Origin: Flavobacteriales bacterium UBA720
GTDB taxonomy: Bacteria; Bacteroidota; Bacteroidia; Flavobacteriales; Weeksellaceae
Assembly: GCA_002297505.1 (NCBI GenBank)
Contig: DBLQ01000105.1
Span: 4,724 to 39,421 of the forward strand
DNA length: 34,698 bases
Direction of reading: 5' to 3'
Positions 29,355 through 34,698 of the stretch are shown in pieces (the first letter of the stretch is position 1; the number at the start of each line of letters is the position of its first letter). Position numbers and translations under genes: made by a program. The notes beneath the pieces were generated by a model. That model had not been told where the DNA came from. It did no database searches and saw nothing but the letters and a program-made list of their open reading frames with translations.

Positions 29355-29400
29355 TGAATCTTAAAAAAAAATTATTCATTATTAATTCTTACTTTATAGA

Positions 29401-32256
29401 ATGTTTTACGACCATCAGCAGATAGAAAAAAAGTGGCAGAAATACTGGGAAGAGCACCAAACTTACAAGACTTCCGATAAAACAGACAAACCGAAATTTT
29501 ACGTCCTCGATATGTTTCCGTATCCTTCCGGAGCGGGACTGCACGTGGGACATCCGCTGGGTTACATTGCTTCTGATATCTATGCGCGGTACAAGAGACA
29601 TCAGGGTTTTAATGTTTTACATCCGGTTGGTTATGACAGTTTCGGACTTCCGGCGGAGCAATATGCCATTCAGACCGGAACTCATCCTGCAATTACGACG
29701 GAACAAAATATCACGAGATACGAGGAGCAACTCAGAAAAATTGGTTTCTCTTTTGACTGGAGCAGGGAAGTGCGGACTTCCGATCCTTCTTATTATAAAT
29801 GGACGCAATGGATTTTTATCCAGCTATTTCATTCCTGGTATAATAAGAATACGGACAAGGCAGAATCTGTCAATACTTTAATCCAACATTTTGAGGAAAA
29901 AGGAACAGAAGGTTTAAATGCCAATCAAAATGAAGAACTGAATTTCACTTCCAATGAATGGAGATCTTATTCCGAGATTCAGAAAGAGGAAATCTTATTA
30001 AATTATCGTCTGGCATTCCGTGCTGAAACGACTGTGAACTGGTGTCCGGCTCTCGGAACGGTTTTGGCGAACGACGAAATCAAGGACGGAAAATCCGAAA
30101 GAGGCGGCTTTCCTGTTTTCCAAAAGAAAATGATGCAGTGGAGTATGAGAATCTCTGCCTACTCGGAAAGATTGTTGCAGGGATTGAAAACTTTGGACTG
30201 GCCGCAGCCTTTGAAAGATGCTCAGGAATATTGGATTGGGAAATCGCAGGGAGCGCAGGTTAGGTTTTTAGTTGATGGTTCTCAGTTGTCGGTTGATGGA
30301 AATCCCGACAACCAACAACCAACAACCAACAACCAAATAGAAGTTTTCACGACAAGACCTGATACAATTTTTGGTGCAACTTTTATGGTTCTGGCGCCGG
30401 AAAATCCTTTGGTTCAAAATCTGACAACTGCTGATCAAAAAACTGAAGTTGACCAATATATAGAGGAAACTTCAAAAAAAACAGAGCGTGATAGAATGGC
30501 TGACGTCAAGAACGTGAGCGGCGCTTTCACAGGAAGCTATGCGATTAATCCATTTACAGGGAAAAATATTCCGGGTTATATTTCGGATTATGTGTTGATG
30601 GGTTACGGAACGGGCGCTGTAATGGCTGTTCCTGCGCACGATGAGCGTGACCATAGATTTGCGAAGAAATTTAATCTGGAAATTATCAAGGTTGTAGAAT
30701 CTGATGTGGACGTTCAGGAAGAAGCTTATGACTCCAAAGATTCGGTTTGTGTGAATTCTGATTTCCTGGATGGTCTTAATTATAACGATGCAAAAGCAAA
30801 AATAATTGCTGAAATCGAAAATAAAGGAATTGGTCACGGAACTACGAATTACAGACAGCGTGATGCAATTTTCTCCAGACAAAGATATTGGGGCGAACCG
30901 GTTCCTATCTATTATAAGGAAGGAATTCCTTACACTTTGCCGAATTCTGCTTTGCCTTTGGAACTTCCTGAAGTTGAAAAATATTTGCCAACAGAAGATG
31001 GCGATCCGCCATTGGGCAATGCAAAGACATTTGCCTGGGACGAAGCTAATCAAAAAGTGGTTGACACCGATTTGATTGATGATAAAACGGTTTTCCCGTT
31101 AGAATTATCTACAATGCCGGGTTGGGCGGGAAGTTCCTGGTACTTCCTGAGATACATGGACCCGAATGATGATGAGGTTTTCTGTAAAAAAGAATTGTCA
31201 GATTATTGGGGACAGGTGGATTTGTACATCGGCGGAAGCGAACACGCCACCGGACACTTGTTGTATTCCCGCTTTTGGAATATGTTTTTGAAAGACCGAG
31301 GTTACATTGAGCAAAATGAACCTTTCCAAAAATTGATTAATCAAGGGATGATTTTGGGGTATAGTGCTTTGATTTTTAGAATTGATGGAACAAATAAAAT
31401 TGTTTCTAAAAATTTAGCTAAAGATTATACAACTCAGAAGATTCCTGTCGATATTTCAATGATAAAAGGAAATGATGAATTGGATGTTGAGGCTTTGAGA
31501 AATTGGCGACCAGAATTCAAGGATGCTGAATTTATTCTTGAAAATGGAAAATATATTGTCGAGAGAGAAGTTGACAAAATGTCGAAAAGAACTCACAATG
31601 TTGTAAATCCTGATGACATCTGTAATGAATATGGAGCAGACGGTTTAAGATTATACGAAATGTTTTTGGGACCATTAGAACAATCCAAACCCTGGAACAC
31701 GCAAGGCTTGAGTGGTGTTTACGGTTTCCTGAAAAAATTCTGGAATCTATATTTCGATGGTGATACGTTCTCAGTTTCTGATGAAGAGCCGACAAAAGAA
31801 GAATATAAAGTTCTGCATACATTAATTAAGAAAGTGGTTTACGATATTGAAAATTTTTCTTTCAATACGTCCGTGTCCTCATTTATGATCGCTGTCAACG
31901 AGTTACAAAAATTAAAATGCAATAAACGCAATATTTTGCAGCCTTTAGCTGTTATTATTTCACCATATGCGCCACATATTTGCGAAGAGGTATGGAATTT
32001 GCTCGGAAATTTTGCTTCCATTGAATTTGAACCATTTCCAAAATTGGATGAAAGCTATCTGATAGAAGATGAGATTGAGTATCCGGTAAGTTTCAACGGC
32101 AAGATGAAACTGAAATTGAAATTGGCAGCGACACTTTCAAAGGAAGAAGTTCAGGAAATCGTGATGGCTAATGATGACGTAAAAAGGCATTTGAATGGGA
32201 ATTCGGTCAAAAATTTCATTTTTGTGCCGAAGAAAATCATTAATATTGTTAGCTGA
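29401..32256 (+). CDS. leuS: Leucine-tRNA ligase
   Basis: A 951-residue class I synthetase that charges tRNA-Leu and edits mischarged products. The HIGH motif is HVGH (48-51) within YPSGAGLHVGHPLGY and the KMSKS motif is KMSKR (726-730). The CP1 editing domain is present, with the TTRPDTIFG stretch at about 317-325 and the GYGTGAVMAVPAHDERD region. Residues about 287-312 just before the editing motif are unusual: they are rich in Asn, Gln, Pro and Thr and encoded by an intergenic-type heptamer repeat, which lengthens the protein. The insertion is in frame, so the enzyme should still be made. It is monocistronic with a good promoter. Confidence 0.96.
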   Translation: MFYDHQQIEKKWQKYWEEHQTYKTSDKTDKPKFYVLDMFPYPSGAGLHVGHPLGYIASDIYARYKRHQGFNVLHPVGYDSFGLPAEQYAIQTGTHPAITTEQNITRYEEQLRKIGFSFDWSREVRTSDPSYYKWTQWIFIQLFHSWYNKNTDKAESVNTLIQHFEEKGTEGLNANQNEELNFTSNEWRSYSEIQKEEILLNYRLAFRAETTVNWCPALGTVLANDEIKDGKSERGGFPVFQKKMMQWSMRISAYSERLLQGLKTLDWPQPLKDAQEYWIGKSQGAQVRFLVDGSQLSVDGNPDNQQPTTNNQIEVFTTRPDTIFGATFMVLAPENPLVQNLTTADQKTEVDQYIEETSKKTERDRMADVKNVSGAFTGSYAINPFTGKNIPGYISDYVLMGYGTGAVMAVPAHDERDHRFAKKFNLEIIKVVESDVDVQEEAYDSKDSVCVNSDFLDGLNYNDAKAKIIAEIENKGIGHGTTNYRQRDAIFSRQRYWGEPVPIYYKEGIPYTLPNSALPLELPEVEKYLPTEDGDPPLGNAKTFAWDEANQKVVDTDLIDDKTVFPLELSTMPGWAGSSWYFLRYMDPNDDEVFCKKELSDYWGQVDLYIGGSEHATGHLLYSRFWNMFLKDRGYIEQNEPFQKLINQGMILGYSALIFRIDGTNKIVSKNLAKDYTTQKIPVDISMIKGNDELDVEALRNWRPEFKDAEFILENGKYIVEREVDKMSKRTHNVVNPDDICNEYGADGLRLYEMFLGPLEQSKPWNTQGLSGVYGFLKKFWNLYFDGDTFSVSDEEPTKEEYKVLHTLIKKVVYDIENFSFNTSVSSFMIAVNELQKLKCNKRNILQPLAVIISPYAPHICEEVWNLLGNFASIEFEPFPKLDESYLIEDEIEYPVSFNGKMKLKLKLAATLSKEEVQEIVMANDDVKRHLNGNSVKNFIFVPKKIINIVS
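30259..30336 (+). repeat. Repeat-derived insertion with heptamer ACAACCA x4 inside leuS
   Basis: Four perfect tandem ACAACCA units fill 30308-30335. Just before them TTGTCGG and CCGACAA form a short hairpin. On the minus strand the stretch reads as TTGGTTG heptamers, a sequence type frequent in flavobacterial intergenic gaps. It is translated as residues near 287-312 of LeuS. Confidence 0.75.
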
Positions 32257-32542
32257 TTTGGGAAAGCCTTGGGAATCGTTAAGAAAAATTATTATTCGCG
32301 GCATTGGAATTGTTTATAATTGAAATCATAATTTATGCAAGTCAATTTTATGTATCTTCCATTAATGTTTCTAAAAGAGATAATGATTTCATAAAAACCC
32401 GGTTTCAAAATAATTAATAATTAAAATATCTAACTTTAGTAGATAAAAAAATTATAAGTCAAAGCAAAAATAATGTTGCATTTTTAAAATATTTGACTTT
32501 ATTTTACAGGATAAAATTTAACAATTATAATTTAGTTTTAAT
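32257..32542. other. AT-rich gap before the exbB operon
   Basis: 286 bases without a gene, tRNA or repeat that I can support. TAACTTTA at 32431-32438 is one mismatch from the -7 consensus and could be the exbB promoter with a leader of about 100 bases. No clear terminator for leuS is visible. Confidence 0.4.
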
Positions 32543-33406
32543 ATGGAAATGAATGTTTCGAACACAGATGAGCAAGTAGTTGCTAAAAAGCAAGGAGGAC
32601 TTAATCCGGCTATTATTATCCCTATTATCCTTTTAATAGGTATTGCTATTTATTTATTCGTTTTAGGTAACCCTGGCAACTTCAGAGACGCAGACAAATT
32701 GGGAAGCAGCTCTGTCGCTTTTTCAGACATCGATGGGAAAGATATTCATCCAGAGTCTTTCTTGGGTATTATTTACAAAGGTGGTGTGATCGTACCTATC
32801 CTGATCACGTTTATGCTCACCGTAATCGTTTTCTCTATCGAGAGAGCATTAGTATTAGGTAAAGCAGCTGGTAACGGTAATCTTGACAGCTTCGTTTTGA
32901 AGATCAGAAGTTTGCTGAACCAAAACAGAATTGATGAAGCACTTGAAGAGTGCGACAGACAGAAAGGTTCTGTAGGTAACGTTGTAAAAGAAGGTCTTAC
33001 AACTTACAAAGCGCTTGCAAAAGACAACACGCTGAACAAGGAACAAAAAATGGTTGCGCTTAACAAAGCTATTGAGGAAGCTACAACTTTGGAAATGCCA
33101 ATGCTTGAGAAAAACATGATGATCCTTTCTACACTAGGTACAGTTGCAACGTTGGTAGCTCTACTAGGAACGGTAATCGGGATGATCAAGGCGTTCTTCG
33201 CACTAGGTTCTGGTGGTGGTACTCCTGATGCTGCTGCACTATCTACAGGTATCTCCGAGGCTTTGATCAACACTGCATTAGGTATTGGTACTTCAGCAAT
33301 CGCGATCATTCTTTATAATTTCTTTACCTCTAAAATTGATGGATTAACTTACAAGATCGATGAGATCTCTATGAGCATCCAGCAATCTTTCGCTGAGTTC
33401 AACTAA
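32543..33406 (+). CDS. exbB: MotA/TolQ/ExbB proton channel family protein (ExbB)
   Basis: A 287-residue ExbB. It forms the inner-membrane proton channel that, with ExbD, energises TonB for outer-membrane receptors. It has an extra N-terminal membrane segment (22-42) before the standard three: about 80-100 (VPILITFMLTVIVFSIERA), 194-222 and 233-261. The conserved TLGTVATLVALLGTVIGMIKAF and GISEALINTALGIGTSAIAIILYNFF segments contain the family's proton-path residues. The cytoplasmic loop carries the charged helix with LNKAIEEATTLEMPMLEKN. A second ATG two codons on (32549) could also serve. It heads the exbB-exbD-exbD-tonB operon. Confidence 0.93.
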   Translation: MEMNVSNTDEQVVAKKQGGLNPAIIIPIILLIGIAIYLFVLGNPGNFRDADKLGSSSVAFSDIDGKDIHPESFLGIIYKGGVIVPILITFMLTVIVFSIERALVLGKAAGNGNLDSFVLKIRSLLNQNRIDEALEECDRQKGSVGNVVKEGLTTYKALAKDNTLNKEQKMVALNKAIEEATTLEMPMLEKNMMILSTLGTVATLVALLGTVIGMIKAFFALGSGGGTPDAAALSTGISEALINTALGIGTSAIAIILYNFFTSKIDGLTYKIDEISMSIQQSFAEFN

Positions 33407-33417
33407 GAACACAGCCT

Positions 33418-33447
33418 GAAGCTTGAATCAGAATTTGAACAAGCTTC
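33418..33447 (+). promoter_or_regulatory. Stem-loop in the exbB-exbD gap
   Basis: GAAGCTTG (33418-33425) pairs with CAAGCTTC (33440-33447), 8 bp, loop 14, with no T run after it. It may affect mRNA processing or the ratio of ExbB to ExbD. It is not a terminator. Confidence 0.4.
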
Positions 33448-33487
33448 GAAATTTATTAAAAGCAGTTAACAAAGACATTTATAAATA

Positions 33488-34090
33488 ATGGCGAGAATTA
33501 AACCAAAAAGACACGGAGTAGTGACGGATATGACCGCAATGTGTGATGTCGCATTCTTACTACTGACGTTCTTTATATTAACCACACAGTTCAAAAAACC
33601 TGATGTGGAGCAGATTAAACCGCCTTCCTCTATATCAGAGAAGTTGCTTCCTGATGCGAGTCTTATGACCATCAATGTGACGCCAAACGGAGTATTCTAT
33701 TTTCAGCCGGTAGATAATGCCTCTGAAAGAGTACAGGTTTTGGATAACATGGGAAAAAAATACGGTGTAACTTTTTCCCAGCAGGAGAAAGTAGCATTCT
33801 CTAAAGTGCAGGCGATAGGTGTGCCGATGAGTCAGCTGAAAAGTTATCTGGATCTTCCGGATGAAAAACAAAAAGACTTTAAAGCGACTGAAGGTATTCC
33901 AATGGATAGTACAAACAAACAATTAATCGACTGGGTACAGCAGAGTCTTGCCGTTAATCCTAACTATAAGTTGGCGATTAAAGGAGATGTCACTACAAAA
34001 TACCCAAAAGTTAAAAGTTTATTTGAAGGTTTGAGAGATATTGATTTTCTTAAATTTTGGTTGATAACGTCACAAGAAGGTAAAAACTAA
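33488..34090 (+). CDS. exbD: Biopolymer transport protein ExbD (first copy)
   Basis: A 200-residue ExbD/TolR-type protein: a short cytoplasmic N-terminus (MARIKPKRHGVVTDM), one membrane helix at about 20-35 carrying the conserved aspartate D20 (the proton-linked residue of the family), and a long periplasmic domain. That domain is larger than in the enterobacterial protein (about 140 residues in total), as is usual in Bacteroidota. It follows exbB by 81 bases, and the next gene is a second ExbD after 6 bases. The two ExbDs differ in length and sequence, so they may form a mixed complex, which is inference. Confidence 0.92.
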   Translation: MARIKPKRHGVVTDMTAMCDVAFLLLTFFILTTQFKKPDVEQIKPPSSISEKLLPDASLMTINVTPNGVFYFQPVDNASERVQVLDNMGKKYGVTFSQQEKVAFSKVQAIGVPMSQLKSYLDLPDEKQKDFKATEGIPMDSTNKQLIDWVQQSLAVNPNYKLAIKGDVTTKYPKVKSLFEGLRDIDFLKFWLITSQEGKN

Positions 34091-34096
34091 GAAGAA

Positions 34097-34642
34097 ATGG
34101 CAGAAGTACAGGTTAAAGACGACGGCGGGAAAGGCGGCAAGGTCCGATCGAAGAAGCAGAATACCCGAGTAGATATGACACCCATGGTAGACTTAGGTTT
34201 TCTTTTGATTACTTTCTTTATGTTTACCACCACATTTAGCAAACCAAACGTGATGGATCTTGGTCTTCCGGCAAAACCGAAAGACAAGAATCAAAAACCA
34301 CCAGACACGGAAATAAAACTGAGCAACTCCATCTCTATTATCATAGGTAAGGACAATAAGATCTTCTATCATCAGCAGGACCAACAGGGTCTTAATGATC
34401 AGACGCTTATGGAAACTACTTTTGACAGAGAAGGTATCAGAAAAGTAATTGAGCAGGCAAAAGCGCGGGCTGCAGATCAGAACCTATTCACGGTGATCAT
34501 CAAGCCTACGGACGATGCAGTATATAAAAACTTTGTAGACATACTGGATGAGATGGCTATTACCAAAAACGAAAGATATGGGGTTACCGATATCAAACCT
34601 TGGGAACTGGCGATCTACAAAAAGAAAGTAGGAGAGCAATAA
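34097..34642 (+). CDS. exbD: Biopolymer transport protein ExbD (second copy)
   Basis: A 181-residue ExbD. It has a basic, glycine-rich N-terminus (KDDGGKGGKVRSKK), one membrane helix about 32-47 with the conserved aspartate D32 in DMTPMVDLGFLLI, then a periplasmic domain rich in Asp, Lys and Gln. It starts 6 bases after the first ExbD and is followed 40 bases later by the start of tonB. Two exbD genes between exbB and tonB is the typical Bacteroidota arrangement. No terminator separates them, so one transcript is likely. Confidence 0.92.
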   Translation: MAEVQVKDDGGKGGKVRSKKQNTRVDMTPMVDLGFLLITFFMFTTTFSKPNVMDLGLPAKPKDKNQKPPDTEIKLSNSISIIIGKDNKIFYHQQDQQGLNDQTLMETTFDREGIRKVIEQAKARAADQNLFTVIIKPTDDAVYKNFVDILDEMAITKNERYGVTDIKPWELAIYKKKVGEQ

Positions 34643-34682
34643 GCTTTCCATCACTACAATAACATTTTTTAATAGTAAAAAA

Positions 34683-34698
34683 ATGGCAGACGAAAATT
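34683..34698 (+). CDS. tonB: Start of tonB (energy transducer TonB), cut by window edge
   Basis: Only ATG GCA GAC GAA AAT T is present, encoding M-A-D-E-N. Position after exbB-exbD-exbD and the opening residues fit flavobacterial TonB, but five codons cannot prove it. Confidence 0.5.

Noticed and set aside
28371..29400. Hidden gene, tRNA or small RNA in the 1 kb gap
   Set aside because: No tRNA-like T-loop or acceptor pairing and no supported coding frame were seen; only repeats and the leuS promoter.
30268..30456. Minus-strand open frame with a VVGCWLLVVG peptide
   Set aside because: It is antisense to leuS and the peptide is a by-product of the heptamer repeat.

Overview
The window is chromosomal DNA of a Bacteroidota flavobacterium, most likely family Weeksellaceae (Chryseobacterium/Epilithonimonas group). 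The evidence is promoters with the Bacteroidota -7 box TAnnTTTG, the exbB-exbD-exbD-tonB gene order, flavobacterial forms of L13, S9, S2, L32, L34, LeuS and AccA/B/C, and abundant short intergenic repeats. Gene content is mainly housekeeping and cell envelope. I see no prophage, transposase, CRISPR array, rRNA or tRNA gene.

Layout. 1-761: 5' part of nicotinate phosphoribosyltransferase (pncB, minus strand, running off the edge). 895-2410: a small membrane protein and a DUF3667 zinc-ribbon membrane protein, convergent on a shared terminator. 2628-4441: rplM-rpsI and rpsB, with no tsf after rpsB. 4442-4774: terminators and dispersed repeats. 4775-7305: accA and gltX. 7441-15616: a surface-polysaccharide region with a sugar-isomerase-type cupin and seven glycosyltransferases (a GT2-GT4 fusion, three GT2-type enzymes including a WaaE-like one, a GT8-like enzyme and two less typical enzymes). 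15628-16872: ornithine aminotransferase. 16977-20971 (minus): pdxA, yceD-rpmF, then accB-accC. 21204-23948 (plus): tightly overlapping ribE, NtrY-like histidine kinase and tRNA m6A37 methyltransferase. 23986-25015 (minus): ftsE and rpmH. 25216-26951 (plus): DUF1648 protein and Kdo transferase waaA. 26989-28370 (minus): GT2 and an unknown helical protein. 28371-29400: about 1 kb of repeats without genes. 29401-32256: leuS. 32543 to the end: TonB energisation operon, with tonB cut by the window edge.

The genes fall into a few working groups: translation (L13, S9, S2, L32, L34, GltX, LeuS), the three acetyl-CoA carboxylase components AccA, AccB and AccC, cofactor synthesis (PncB, PdxA, RibE), and envelope assembly and energisation (glycosyltransferases, WaaA, ExbB/ExbD/TonB, FtsE).

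The least ordinary signals are repeats. They are a nine-unit tandem array of degenerate palindromic 38-51 bp units with an inverted two-unit copy at its far end (28475-29036), two opposite-orientation copies of one dispersed element (4508-4591 and 21085-21178), a chimeric element (29132-29262), and a piece of an intergenic heptamer repeat embedded in frame in leuS (about 30259-30336). No convincing new multi-gene system is visible. The best candidates for uncharacterised biology are the repeat array, the leuS insertion and the unknown 208-residue protein paired with a glycosyltransferase.
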